Part shown: positions 37,800 to 45,484 of the stretch, piece by piece | Numbering within the stretch: the first letter of the stretch is position 1 | How the letters are laid out: each line of letters opens with the position of its first letter | Assembly (NCBI GenBank): GCA_026545225.1 | Contig: CM048851.1 | Span: 31,185,956 to 31,249,955 of the forward strand | Length of the DNA: 64,000 bases | Direction of reading: 5' to 3' | From: Cornus controversa | Taxonomy: Eukaryota > Streptophyta > Magnoliopsida > Cornales > Cornaceae | Made by a program: the position numbers and the translations under genes | The notes under the pieces: generated by a model | What the model saw: the letters and a program-made list of their open reading frames with translations, nothing else | Database searches by the model: none | What the model was told of the DNA's origin: nothing

Positions 37800-39714
37800 G
37801 GATTAAAGTGGCTAAATAGAAAAAACAATGATCAAGCTTCGGAAAAAAAAACAAGCATTTGTTAAAATAGATGTATCTGAATGAATATGTCGTATTCAAC
37901 ATGTAGCAATAACAAGAGACAGATCCTTATCCCAACTATCAGATTTTAATATACATAGTTCAAATAAAGTCAATTATTTACTTTGGGCTTACGGATTTTA
38001 AACAAATGTAAAAAGCTTCAGGTTCATTGGAAGGATCACTAAAATGAGGAATGATGCCATGCTTGCACATGAAGCAGAGCCAAGGTAATTGACTGATCGG
38101 AATTACAAGCCTAAAACTAAGAATGTAAAGTCCATGCTGGTTAAAAGCCTTATTGGTCCATGGAAAGTGTACTAGATAGTTGTTTTAGTTCTTATTGATA
38201 TAAAACTTGTTTAAAAAAAATTAAAATATCAGTATTTAGAAAAGTGAGTGATACCGACAGAGCATGTCCTCCCCTTGCATAAAATAAATAAATAAACAAA
38301 ATTGCACAATGTGAATAATTTGAGAAAGCTGTAAATTTAAGGTTTATATTAAAAAAAAACCTAAAGTTCTGAATTGAATTTGAATTTTCAATACCAAAAA
38401 TCTGGCAGTGTACTATTACATTTACAATGTACTGACTCTAATTCACAGGGCACACAGCTACCAAAGTGTGACAAACTTTTTTACAATGAAATTTTTCTTC
38501 AAATAAAGACAACAAAAGAATAAAAAATTATGGAAAATCAAACACATAATTACATATCCAAGAGATAAAGAGCACATCAAATCTAACAAGATGACTGAGA
38601 AAAACATGTAAATCATTTGGATTCAAGCTTCTTGACATCATGACATCAATGATTATATTTTTAAGCAAACGTATATTTCCAATCAAGAAGCCAAACAGAC
38701 CTTTGGATGATATAAATAGCGGCCCGCTCTTGTAAATCTGCAAAGCAGTTTAAATTTTAGATTGCATAAGTTTTCCTGTTTCTTGAAAACCAGGAGTGGA
38801 GGAAGGACAAATCTAGATACAGAATAAGCAGAATCAATGACATTATAAGCAAGCCTCCTGTATTACTAAGCATACAAAACATAGTGCATATCTGTGTATC
38901 AAGAAACTCGCTGAGTATGATGAATATAATGATTGCATCATGCGATAAAATTACAGTTACACAAATCAATCCAAATCAATGTTTTTATCCAACATGCTGG
39001 ATTTCATTATAGTCATCTTAGACTCAATATTGAACTCTTATAATCATTTTTAAATTATATGTTAATTTATGCAAAGATTAAAAATAATAAAAATAAAATA
39101 AAAAATTGGTCAATTGAAAGTGCGAATCCTGCAGCCAATTACACACAAGATGTGATCGTATATAATTCAATCCTGGAAAACCACAACACAATCAAATCAA
39201 ATGAATAATTAGAACATAAATAATGCCCAATTCATTAGTAAGTCATCCCCAGAACAAGATAAAATCTAGTGATCACATTGCCAATTTCAATTCGACAACA
39301 CAAGCTGATCTGGGAGGGGGCGGAACAACAATTACCTTGTTTCCACCACGGGAACGTTGATCAGGTGGTCCCGGTGGAGCTGGGTGTTGACCGCCATCGC
39401 TCTGAAATACAACAGCCCAATGATGAACAATTAAACAAGCCTAGTGATCACATTGCAAATTCATACAATGACACTGGTCTGATCGTAAAAAAAGGATGAT
39501 AATTACCTTATTGGCACCAACAGAAGATGGTCCCAGAGGAGCTTGAGGGTGACCACCACCATCACCCTGAAATAAACAAAATTTCACCAATCCTCAATTC
39601 AACGTTTACAGAATAAAATAATTACATATATATCCATGTATGTATATGTATACTACAATGCATGATGGCATTGTTGATTCGTACCTGAGAAGGCTCGGTG
39701 TTTCGGGTAGTCAT
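2551..39714 (-). CDS. REN1-like: REN1-type PH domain-RhoGAP (ROP GTPase-activating protein), 5' 12 exons; 3' part beyond window
   Basis: Predicted GTPase-activating protein for ROP/RAC small GTPases, which act in polar growth at the plasma membrane and vesicles. Exons in transcription order: 39685-39714, 39507-39566, 39336-39401, 38701-38737, 36427-36503, 27974-28044, 27759-27837, 22272-22416, 21209-21328, 20226-20303, 2724-2779, 2551-2620. All junctions are GT-AG and phases agree, giving 296 residues. Residues 1-52 are a Gly/Pro-rich leader ([10 protein letters not shown] start). A PH domain begins near residue 53 ([12 protein letters not shown], then [10 protein letters not shown] and [10 protein letters not shown]) and ends near [11 protein letters not shown]. 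The RhoGAP domain begins around [27 protein letters not shown] carries the likely arginine finger, Arg237. The last visible exon encodes [16 protein letters not shown]. The remaining RhoGAP part and C-terminal coiled coil must lie left of base 1; I found no further exon in 1-2550. Introns 5, 7 and 10 are 8.4, 5.3 and 17.4 kb and full of transposons. Assignment rests on recalled similarity to Arabidopsis REN1 and its close paralogues. Confidence 0.9.
5361..5581. repeat. 117-bp tandem duplication
   Basis: Two units start at 5361 and 5478, both beginning GAAGTATGGGT and ending near ATCACTTAGTGG, with few differences. They lie inside the 2.7-kb solo LTR. Confidence 0.85.
5604..5623. repeat. Perfect 20-bp palindrome
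   Basis: GATTACGATGCATCGTAATC reads the same on both strands. Its half-site ATGCATCGTAA recurs around 5660, 5735 and 5825, so it belongs to a cluster of short inverted motifs inside the solo LTR. Confidence 0.85.
5735..5906. repeat. 90-bp tandem duplication
   Basis: Units start at 5735 and 5825 with GCATCGTAATGTGTGGTTGG and both finish near GGAACCATTAGGGT. They are about 90% alike by eye. Confidence 0.85.
6337..6565 (-). repeat. Copia element 1, 3' LTR
   Basis: Matches 11247-11463 along its length; ends CTCTAACA, next to the polypurine tract. Confidence 0.88.
6600..7025 (-). pseudogene. Copia 1 RNase H and C-terminus
   Basis: RNase H signals such as SSAEVEYR and a [16 protein letters not shown] end read in a frame different from the longest open frame here, with an internal stop. 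It runs to the polypurine tract beside the 3' LTR. Confidence 0.65.
7026..7817 (-). pseudogene. Copia 1 reverse transcriptase
   Basis: Two open stretches in succession. 7479-7817 has [35 protein letters not shown] and the active-site [11 protein letters not shown]. 7026-7478 has [22 protein letters not shown] and [14 protein letters not shown] single stop near 7479 separates them. Confidence 0.88.
8501..8902 (-). pseudogene. Copia 1 integrase C-terminal part
   Basis: Contains [20 protein letters not shown] and [19 protein letters not shown], typical of the copia integrase C-terminal part. The N-terminal [10 protein letters not shown] segment lies just upstream in another frame with an in-frame stop, so the integrase is broken. 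Confidence 0.75.
9032..9790 (-). pseudogene. Copia 1 protease, GAG-pre-integrase and integrase core
   Basis: A 252-codon open stretch. [11 protein letters not shown] marks the aspartic protease; the usual DSGA is DSEA, which should disable it. The integrase zinc finger follows (HFRLGHPS, then [10 protein letters not shown]), then core residues in VVHTDIWGP and [13 protein letters not shown]. The reading breaks before the catalytic Glu region. Confidence 0.85.
9916..10689 (-). pseudogene. Copia 1 gag, frameshifted
   Basis: Starts [20 protein letters not shown], followed by [17 protein letters not shown], typical of the copia gag N-terminus. The frame changes near 10475-10526 and again near 10290. 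The last segment is Gly/Ser/Arg-rich and ends in a zinc knuckle ([14 protein letters not shown]) whose first Cys is Tyr, so the CCHC set is incomplete. Confidence 0.8.
11247..11463 (-). repeat. Copia element 1, 5' LTR
   Basis: Abuts the tRNA-Met primer site on the element's internal side and the interrupted TRIM LTR (GGTAGAACTC) on the other. Confidence 0.88.
11790..12858 (+). mobile_element. RTE-type LINE, 5'-truncated, with (TTG)n tail
   Basis: The remnant reads like a plant RTE reverse transcriptase C-terminal half: [24 protein letters not shown] near 12055, [16 protein letters not shown], then [20 protein letters not shown]. Many in-frame stops are present. It ends in a (TTG)n microsatellite tail at 12844-12858. 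An 18-bp direct repeat TTTTATTSATTTTAAATT (one mismatch, S = C or G) flanks it at 11772-11789 and 12859-12876. Confidence 0.85.
12877..13780. other. Intron sequence between two LINE copies
   Basis: AT-rich, with a purine-rich tract at about 13298-13345 and 13530-13565. No gene, RNA or bounded element is recognised. Confidence 0.4.
14566..15213 (-). mobile_element. RTE-type LINE 3' fragment, inverted and nested
   Basis: Minus-strand copy of the RTE RT C-terminal end. Recognisable stretches are [39 protein letters not shown] and [17 protein letters not shown]. The (CAA)n run at 14566-14580 is its microsatellite tail on the opposite strand. It is closely similar, in inverse orientation, to 12200-12858. 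Confidence 0.82.
15475..15502. repeat. (GA)n microsatellite
   Basis: About 14 GA units in a row inside the intron. Confidence 0.9.
16490..19340. mobile_element. Long LTR-like block, related in layout to the 3544-6215 solo LTR
   Basis: No coding capacity. It shares layout with the other long LTR: a TTAAGGTAGG motif after a short leader (17224-17233; compare 4165-4174), a GCTCACCC motif near 18892, and a long non-coding span in between. A TGTTCGGGTTTCC start near 16498 and an end near 19210-19340 are plausible but not proved. It interrupts the RTE remnant. Confidence 0.45.
19741..20225. other. Intron 10, host-proximal part
   Basis: No element recognised; its right edge is the donor side of the exon at 20226-20303. 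Confidence 0.5.
20304..21208. other. Intron 9 of the REN1-like gene
   Basis: 905 bases with no mobile element or RNA gene recognised. Confidence 0.6.
21574..21731 (-). mobile_element. RTE LINE 3' end fragment
   Basis: The minus-strand reading has [34 protein letters not shown] and a PKQLGKKAF end, which is the usual 3' terminus of these RTE copies. It lies in intron 8 of the host gene. Confidence 0.75.
21732..22271. other. Intron 8, remainder
   Basis: Nothing recognised apart from poly-A runs. Confidence 0.45.
22417..23080. other. Intron 7, 5' part
   Basis: Contains a TGG/TGATG-rich stretch at about 22498-22545 and no recognisable element. Confidence 0.45.
23081..24395 (-). mobile_element. 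RTE LINE 3' fragment split by a MITE
   Basis: 23081-23155 resembles the RTE 3' terminus (AAAAGCCTTTTCCCAACT on the plus strand, as at 21574) and 24204-24395 continues the same minus-strand sequence. The 1,048-bp MITE lies between. Confidence 0.7.
23156..24203. mobile_element. Mutator-like MITE, 9-bp target duplication
   Basis: Terminal inverted repeats of about 29 bp. The left end starts GGGTAAACTGC and ends CCCTGTGAT; the complement of the right end starts GGGTAAAGTGC and ends CCCCTGTGAT. The flanking 9-bp repeats TTCTAAGTA at 23147-23155 and 24204-24212 are identical. No transposase is encoded, so it would be mobilised in trans. Confidence 0.88.
24530..25567. repeat. Very AT-rich block with GC-rich edges
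   Basis: 24660-25480 is a patchwork of TTATATAACTTA, AAGTTATTAA and related words. Both edges are GC-rich and GCCCA-rich (24535-24655 and 25500-25565), the right one ending in GCCGACCCCT, which resembles hAT-type MITE ends. I cannot pair the termini with confidence. Confidence 0.4.
25580..25611. repeat. (TA)n(GA)n compound microsatellite
   Basis: TA units pass directly into about eight GA units. Confidence 0.9.
25612..26584. other. Intron 7, possible MITE remnant
   Basis: A TTGCCAAACAGGCCCTA end near 26118-26135 looks like a plant MITE terminus, but a matching left end is not clear. Otherwise nothing recognised. Confidence 0.3.
26585..27151 (+). mobile_element. RTE-like LINE 3' end of a second subfamily, (GAT)n tail
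   Basis: The reading resembles an RTE C-terminal half: [20 protein letters not shown], an [15 protein letters not shown] region, [15 protein letters not shown], and [10 protein letters not shown] at the end. It differs from the (TTG)n-tailed copies and ends in (GAT)n at 27133-27150. Confidence 0.72.
27152..27758. other. Intron 7, 3' part
   Basis: Short GA repeat at about 27266-27281; nothing else recognised. Confidence 0.45.
28045..28865. other. Intron 5, 3' part
   Basis: Contains short (AC)n and (AAG)n runs at about 28601-28640 and no recognised gene. Confidence 0.5.
28866..30060 (+). mobile_element. Copia retrotransposon remnants, internally deleted
   Basis: A primer site TGGTATCAAAGC lies at 28931-28942. 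A short RT piece at about 29198-29300 reads [21 protein letters not shown] polypurine tract AACTTGAGGGAAAG at 29787-29799 precedes an LTR starting TGTTAGCCGAG at 29800 and ending near 30055. A second polypurine-like tract (AAGGGAGAATG) at about 29333 suggests two overlapping remnants. Transcription would be opposite to the host gene. Confidence 0.65.
29495..29615. repeat. 21-bp minisatellite, about 5-6 copies
   Basis: Units of AGGAGACAACGTTATGGTCTG type repeat at 21-base spacing with drift. A further stray copy lies near 29655. Confidence 0.8.
30061..32021. other. Intron 5, no gene; probable 5' flank of the hAT element
   Basis: 31500-31700 holds several TTTACAATT/AATTGATCAATT-type words that could be hAT subterminal repeats. 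I could not find a left terminal repeat. Confidence 0.35.
32022..34067 (+). pseudogene. hAT-family transposase (BED zinc finger, RICESLEEPER type), six in-frame stops
   Basis: One continuous frame of 681 codons from ATG 32022 to TAA 34065, disrupted only by stops: TAA 32127, TGA 32955, TGA 32997, TGA 33804, TAG 33891, TAG 33975. Order: BED finger ([26 protein letters not shown]), the plant h[10 protein letters not shown] and DNASSND blocks, a CCAHILNLI block, [10 protein letters not shown], then the C-terminal dimerisation domain ([31 protein letters not shown]). It lies antisense in intron 5 of the host gene. Transposition would need another copy's protein. Confidence 0.92.
34068..35319 (+). 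mobile_element. hAT 3' flank and probable right terminus
   Basis: After the transposase there is untranslated sequence with an inverted pair (GGATCGGATTA and TAATCCGATCC, 34520-34551) and a probable terminus GGTGGTCACCCCTA ending near 35319. A MITE interrupts this region at 34561-35306. The left end of the hAT element was not found. Confidence 0.5.
34561..35306. mobile_element. Mutator-like MITE, 9-bp target duplication, inside the hAT element
   Basis: Left terminus TAGGAAGCACGG, right terminus complement CTAAGAAGCACGG. Identical 9-bp flanks GTGGTCACC at 34552-34560 and 35307-35315. Subterminal GACACGG/GTCCGTGTC repeats are typical of a known plant MITE type. The interior has poly-T and pyrimidine runs and no transposase. 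Confidence 0.85.
35432..35500 (-). repeat. 5S rRNA-like segment in the Cassandra left LTR
   Basis: On the minus strand, CCCATCAGAATTCCGCAG continues with TTAAGCGTGCTTATG and ends CACCTGGGAAGTC. These match the A-box to C-box part of plant 5S rRNA with several changes. It is not a complete 5S gene. Confidence 0.88.
36050..36115 (-). repeat. 5S rRNA-like segment in the Cassandra right LTR
   Basis: Same 5S-derived region as in the left LTR, here with GCGAGAGTAATACCAGGATG on the minus strand, closer to the usual C-box region. Confidence 0.85.
36504..37035. other. Intron 4, 3' part
   Basis: Nothing recognised. Confidence 0.4.
37044..37549. mobile_element. hAT-type MITE
   Basis: Terminal inverted repeats TAGAGGTGCAA and (complement of the right end) CAGGGGTGCAA. 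Flanking 8-bp repeats CCAATAAG at 37036-37043 and CCAATAAT at 37550-37557 (7 of 8). A run of about 16 T's and a run of 12 G's occur near 37320-37351. No protein coded. Confidence 0.72.
37765..37799. repeat. (CTGGTT)n hexanucleotide repeat
   Basis: Nearly six perfect units in intron 4 of the host gene. Confidence 0.95.
37800..38700. other. Intron 4, 5' part
   Basis: No mobile element or RNA gene recognised. Confidence 0.5.
39255..39575 (-). repeat. Tandem duplication containing exons 2 and 3 of the REN1-like gene
   Basis: Two blocks run in parallel: the plus-strand sequence from TAGTGATCACATTGC (about 39269) through exon 3 to 39404, and from TAGTGATCACATTGC (about 39440) through exon 2 to 39569. 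Intron and exon parts both match, so one exon with its flanks was copied about 170 bases away. Confidence 0.8.
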
Positions 39715-40682
39715 TGTCTGATTCAGAATCGCATTCGCAGATCAAAACCACTCATCAACAACCTGTGTCCACATTGATCAGATTCAAATGGATCACCATG
39801 CAGCCAAAGAAACTGAAGAAAAACTAATTGAGATTAGGTTTCTCTTATCCGTAAAGATTCTGGGGAATGTAGATCAGATGTGTACCTTCGTACGGAAACT
39901 GTATAAACATAACAAATAATTTATATAATTATATGTGTAATTAACGTAGATGGTGATCAAGAAAGAATGAGAAACAAAAGAAGAAGAAGAAGAGAAATTT
40001 GTTTGTTTTCTCTCTCTTCGCTCTCTCACGTCCCCAGACTTTCCCCAACGGAAACCCGTTGGTCAAGCAAACGCACCCCCATTTTGAGCGGGGCCTGCGG
40101 TATTGATACGTCGGATTCCACACTCTCTCTCTCTCTCCCTCTCTTTCTCTCTCTCTATATATATATAATATATATATATAGATATACGAGGGAAATGATA
40201 AACGAACGTACGTAGGAGGGAAATTGAGAGGGGTTTTTTATTTATTTTTTTAACCGATTCCAATGGAATAGCTCAGACAATCATACATGGAAATCTTAAA
40301 ATTGGATAAGGATGTTGTAAGTTAACTGTTGTCTATCTTATTGCTTCTAAGTTGTCACCCCCATTTAAAAATTAAAAATATTTGAAGCAACATATTTTAG
40401 AACATAATGTTTAATCACAATTCAGCTTGGTGTCATTTAAACAATTTAACTTGTAATAATATAGAGGCTTCACCGCATGTTTTCAGGTGCATTCAAATAT
40501 TATTTTCTAAATTATGTAGTTTCAAGTATTTTTAATTATTGAATAATGTGGCACATTATGAGTGGTCTAAAAATTCAAATTACGATAATGTACACAACAA
40601 CTAACTTAGAAGATCTTAATCTGTATCTTCATACGTTGAATGAGTGATGATAGTCTAAAGAGACCATTAGTTTAATAATACC
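39715..40682. other. Leader and upstream region of the REN1-like gene
   Basis: Beyond the start codon lies the untranslated leader. Further out is AT-rich DNA with no element recognised before 40683. Confidence 0.45.
40120..40185 (-). promoter_or_regulatory. Probable core promoter / leader of the REN1-like gene
   Basis: Upstream of the RhoGAP start codon, the minus strand reads a TATA-rich run followed by a GA-rich run (the plus strand is a CT repeat at about 40121-40156, then TA repeats to about 40180). TATA followed by a GA/CT leader is common in plant promoters. The 5' leader would then be about 400 bases, possibly with an intron. No initiator can be fixed from sequence alone. Confidence 0.35.
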
Positions 40683-41905
40683 TAAAGTAAAGTGCATATA
40701 ATCCTGCATGTACTTCTACCTATTTGCAAGTATTTTTCCTAAATTATAAAAAGAAATCCAAAAAAGTAAAATGGACAAATAAGGCGACAACATCAATAAT
40801 TGTCGACGAAAAGTCAAAACTATAGTTTCACCCATACGATAAAACTACGTAGTTTCTCGTTTCGTTTATGTATTAGGTTATATATCTTGCTTTCGTAAAC
40901 AAATGAGATATCAATGCTAGAATTCGATAACTCAATCCAACCTTATATAAAGGCATTACTGTCGCACTCACAATATTGTTCACTTTCCACACTCTTCATT
41001 AGTTATCTTGATTTCGGGACATTTGTTATGATTAGTTTGGCGCCACTGTTAATAAACCCTATTCGAGACCAATTTTTAAACCCTAAAAAGTTTTATGCAT
41101 TCAAACCAATTTCTTCATATGTGCTTGAGAAGCTGCACTGGAATTTGTTAGTGCGAAAAGGAAGGGTGTGTGTTGTCTTTTTTTTTATGCTTTATTTTCT
41201 GAATGCGTGTTAAAATCAATGGCATGTATTGTCTTTGTTTTGAAATTTCTTCCAACAATGAGTGGTTAAGAACTGTTCATTTAATTTGTTTGTATATAAG
41301 TGGTTAAAAAATGTACAATGCTTTGGACCAACTTTGGGCCATGTTACTTAAGTTGTATGACAAGTTGGACAAACAACTAGGTGTTCATTTAGTTTGTTTC
41401 AATATGAGTGGGTAAATCAATCATTGAAGCCATTTAGCTAGAAATGTGAAATGGTAACAACTTGGATGTTGAATTTGATTAATTTACTTGTCTTGAAAAC
41501 ACCTTGTTGCGAAAATGAGCCCCAATGACAATGCTTTGATGAAACCTAACGATGGACCAAAAATAGAGTGATAAAGCGAGCCAGGGAGAGAACAAATGGA
41601 TGCAAAATTTGGTGAGTCAAACGAGTTGGAGTGGAGTTTCTTCAATTGGTGAGTGAAATTGATTTGGGAATTAAGGCTTATATGGTCATAAGGTGATTTT
41701 TTGTCATTCTAAAGTGTATATAGGTCGAACACGTGAGTTGCGTGTGATCTACTACCATTAAATTTTCAACGGCACAATAAGGGTAGGGGGGTTTTATGCA
41801 AATATGGTGATAGTGCAGGGTGTAATTCATCAAAAAAAAAATAGCTGAAGGTGGTCATTCACAAATTTATGTAAAGGACATGGGGGTTTATGCACATTAC
41901 TTTAA
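40683..41905. mobile_element. Probable Mutator-like MITE, about 1.2 kb
   Basis: Left end TAAAGTAAAGTGCATA then CCTGCATGTACTT; complement of the right end TAAAGTAATGTGCATA then CCCCCATGTCCTT, so the inverted repeats are about 30 bp. No exact 9-bp duplication could be fixed. A plus-strand open frame of 99 codons inside (40914-41213) has no recognised family and is probably not a gene. Confidence 0.5.
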
Positions 41906-41951
41906 AACCTATACTGTCGGGATATGAAACCTAATAATGATATGATATGTA

Positions 41952-42388
41952 TAGGGCTACAAATGAATCAAATTGTGCATGAATAGCTCTAAAGTTTCGG
42001 TTCGAGTTCGTTCATTAAGAAAACAAACCAAGCTTGAACTCGCTTTTTGTGATTGTTTTTAAATGAGCCAATCCAAAACATTGTTAGGTTTGGCTTCTGC
42101 AGGCTTATATATATTCACAAACATAAACTTCTATAGGTTCATGAACATAAATTTGTGTCGTTTGTATAGATTCATGAATGGTCAAAAGCGATCTTCACAG
42201 TGAGCTTAAATCGAGTTCAAATGAATTTAGTTATTAAACGAACCAACCTTAAACTTTTCAAATAAATAACAAGGAGAGTCTAAGCTCAACATTTCAAATT
42301 CATCATAATTTCGAGTTGAGCTCAATAAACAAACGAGTCGGGAGCTAGAACATGCTAAAATTTGAGTATAGGTTGATTTGCAACCTTA
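41952..42388. mobile_element. Probable hAT-type MITE
   Basis: Left end TAGGGCTACAAAT and right-end complement TAAGGTTGCAAAT form an inverted pair. The flanking 8-mers are only weakly alike. The interior is rich in GTTCATGAA and GAGTTCAA words. Confidence 0.5.
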
Positions 42389-42900
42389 TATATATGAAAA
42401 ATAGTGTATGGTAAGGGACTATGGTCTACTAATTTAATGACATAAAAGGAGTGGTGCTTAGCTGAGATTTTAGAGAGGGTTAATTGATTGCATTGATATA
42501 GGTAGATAGGTCACCCACTCATTTGAATATGACCATGTTCGTAACAAATACCATTATTTAATTTGTCTGTTTTTATCCGTAACCATATGGGGAGTTTGGG
42601 ATGAAAATGAGATAGAAAAATAAGGAGAGAGAAAGTAACCTACTTCATAAATGGATCATAAAGCAAAGTGAGGAAGTTCAGCAACCTATTCAGAAAGTAA
42701 CCTACTTCATTTGCTCAATGTGGATATGCAGAGGAGTTGTAGAAAGTAAGCATTAGACCTTGTTTCACTAACCGTGCTAGCAAGTCACCCATTTGATTGA
42801 AAATGAGCCCTTGAGCATTCACAATCAAATGGGCGACTCGCTAGCACCGATGATGATTGTGACTAGCAAATCTCTAAAGTAAAATATTTAAGAAATAATT

Positions 42901-43899
42901 TTTTGCTCATCAGTGAACAAGAGATTTTATCCACACTTGTTATAGTGGCTATTAGATTAAATCTAACCTGTACAAATCCATTCCTCTCCTTTTCAAAAAA
43001 CAAAAAACCACTTTTTACTTATTTTAATTTTAGAAACTTAATATTATTGGTGGATTACTAATTCCCTACCTATAAAAAAAAAAGAAGGTATATTGTCAAA
43101 GTTAAAAACTAAATTATGACCTTAGACGCGATCAAGATCGTGAATTAGCCCTTCTTTCACCCTCCTAATACAAACTCCATTTTCAATTCATGTATGAACG
43201 GACACATAGCAAACATATAACTTTTATCAATTATGTATGAACTCCCCCTCATCTATTTCATTATTGTACATACTTCTTCTAAAGCATTACATATATATAT
43301 ATATAGCAGTTTATATGTGAATGTAGAAAGTTTTCACCAATTATTCGAGGTGTTCAAGTGTTAAAAATTAACAAAAAAAACTCATTTACTTTGTTATCGT
43401 ATGTTATCTTATAAAAGTGTTAAACACACTATTTGATAGAAATTTCTTACCAATTATTCGATCTTAAACTGAAAGTATGAAAAATAAATTAATAAATATC
43501 ATTTAGTAGCATTATGGAGATGATTTTTAATATGTTCAGAGATGAAATTTTCAACAATGATTTGAAGTCATGGCAGAAGTGGAAGAAGACTAATTCGCGT
43601 TTTGATCGTATCTCAGGCTATAATTCAATTGTCCACTTTTGGTAATATTCTTTTTTTTTTCGTAGGGGAATTGACTGGTAATCCACCTGTAATATTAAGT
43701 TTCTAAAATTAAGATAAGTAGAAAGTGATTTTTTATAAGCAGAGAATGATTTTTTATTTTTTGAAAAGGAGAGCGGTGGGTTTGTATAGTGTCCATTAAG
43801 AGATTTTATCTACACTTTCTATAGTGACCGTTAGATTAACGGTCACTATACAAAGTGTGGATAAAATTTTTTGCTCACCGTCATCAGTGAGCAAGAGAT
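42901..43899. mobile_element. Foldback (long inverted-arm) element 1
   Basis: Arms at about 42901-43066 and 43662-43899 are inverted copies: GCTCATCAGTGAACAAGAGA and GATTTTATCCACACTT on one side, their complements on the other, through to GGTGGATTACTAATTCCC. The middle is AT-rich and non-coding. Confidence 0.65.
43811..43859. repeat. Long near-perfect palindrome
   Basis: TATAGTGACCGTTA, spacer GAT, then TAACGGTCACTATA, extended outward by TACACTTT/AAAGTGT with one mismatch. It could form a hairpin with a stem of about 22 bp. Confidence 0.85.
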
Positions 43900-43924
43900 C
43901 AATACTCATTATAATATGAGTAGT

Positions 43925-44860
43925 GATCTCTTGCTCATCGGTGAGTAAAAGATTTTATCCACATATTTTATGGTAGTTGTTAAATTAAATCTAACGGTCA
44001 CGTTCAAAACCTACCTTTCTATTCCCAAAAATCACAAAACTATTCTCTCTGATTTAATTTTCCAAAATTAATTCTTACCATTATTAAACAAAGGTAATTC
44101 CCAAAAAAACATTCCAAATGTATTTAAAATGTTCTCAAATATATTTAAAACACTAAGGAACCGGAATCATCAAACAAATGTATTTAAAACATTCTAAAAT
44201 ATATAAATGCTTCATTAGAAAACTATTTTAAAAAAAATTATCTTCCTTTTTGGATTGATCAATTTTAGTCTTGAGTTTTAACTCTAAGATTAACAAAGAT
44301 GATAGATATTAGTGTCAACTCTAATAATAACAAATATCTAAAAAAAAAAAAAAAGAAAGTATCCATGACTGACAGTAAATTTAGATGAATAAAATTCACA
44401 TACGCAATTCTAAAGATTTTGATAAAAAAAAAAGGTAGAAAAGTTTAGAATTTAAATTATATTCACATTACAATTTTTAAATTTTTCAACGAATTTAGTA
44501 ACGAAACAAATAATTTACGAGGCAAATTTAAGAATTATCTGTACTATTTACTTGAATATATATTAAAATATATGCTAAACAGTAGGGGTGAAATATATTA
44601 TTTATACACAAGAGTAGATAGGAAATCACCGCCTTTTTTTTCACTGTTCTTCCAATAATATATTAAAAAGTTTGAATTTTTTTTGTAATTACCTTTGTTT
44701 AACAATGGTAAGGATTAATTTTGAAAAGTTAAATTAAAAATAGTGGTTTTTGGAGAAAAGAAAGGTGGGTTTAAAATGTGGTTGTTAGATTTAATCTAAC
44801 GAACATCATAAAAGTTGTGGATAAACTCTCTTGTTCACCAGTAAGTAAGAAATTTTATAC
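43925..44860. mobile_element. Foldback element 2, same family
   Basis: Arms at about 43925-44102 and 44685-44860 are inverted copies. The left arm holds GCTCATCGGTGAG, ATTTTATCCACA, TTAAATCTAACG and AAGGTAATTCCC; the right arm holds the complements. A further short piece at 44961-44990 carries the palindromic core CTCACCGGTGAG. Confidence 0.65.
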
Positions 44861-45040
44861 ACACCAAGTATGTAATTGCTGAAAATGATCCAAGTGTAAA
44901 AAAGGTAACTTTCAAAAATCATTGTAATCATATCTAATTGTTACCATACATGGTGTGGAAGAATTTTTTCTCACCGGTGAGCAAGAGATCATTTCTGTGT
45001 ATATATATATATATCCCTCCATTTCTTTCTCTATTTTCCT

Positions 45041-45484
45041 TCGTTTGACTGGAAGGAAGGAAGTGGGGTGGAGAAAATAGGAGGGAAGGAGTAAATTTTT
45101 TTTGTTTGGCAGAGAGGAGGCAGGGAGAGAAGAGAAAATAGGATTTTTATAAATTTTCATCTCTCCAAATTTGGACTAAAGATAGGAAGGAAGAAAAGGC
45201 AAGATTATTAAAAATATTTTAAATTACAAAACTATCCTTATGATTTTTTTTATAAACCCAAACAAACAAATAGTTATGGGTATAATGGTAAAAATATATT
45301 AAAACTCTTTCTTCCCTTCTCTCCTAACAAACAAACTTTTTTCTATAATGTCTTATCTATCCCTTCTTCTCTTTCATCACACCAAACGAAAAGAAGAAAG
45401 AACACAATCTTTGCCCTAGGGATGTCTCATCCATCACTTCTTCTCTCCCTTCCATCCAACTTTCTTCCTTCTTACCAAACAAAG
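45041..45484. mobile_element. Probable MITE with purine/pyrimidine-rich arms
   Basis: TTCGTTTGACTGGAAGGAAG at the left and (complement of the right end) TTTGTTTGGTAAGAAGGAAG form similar inverted ends. Superfamily not determined. Confidence 0.4.

Noticed and set aside
40914..41213. 99-codon plus-strand open frame
   Set aside because: Lies inside a probable MITE, has no family signal and no promoter or exon context.
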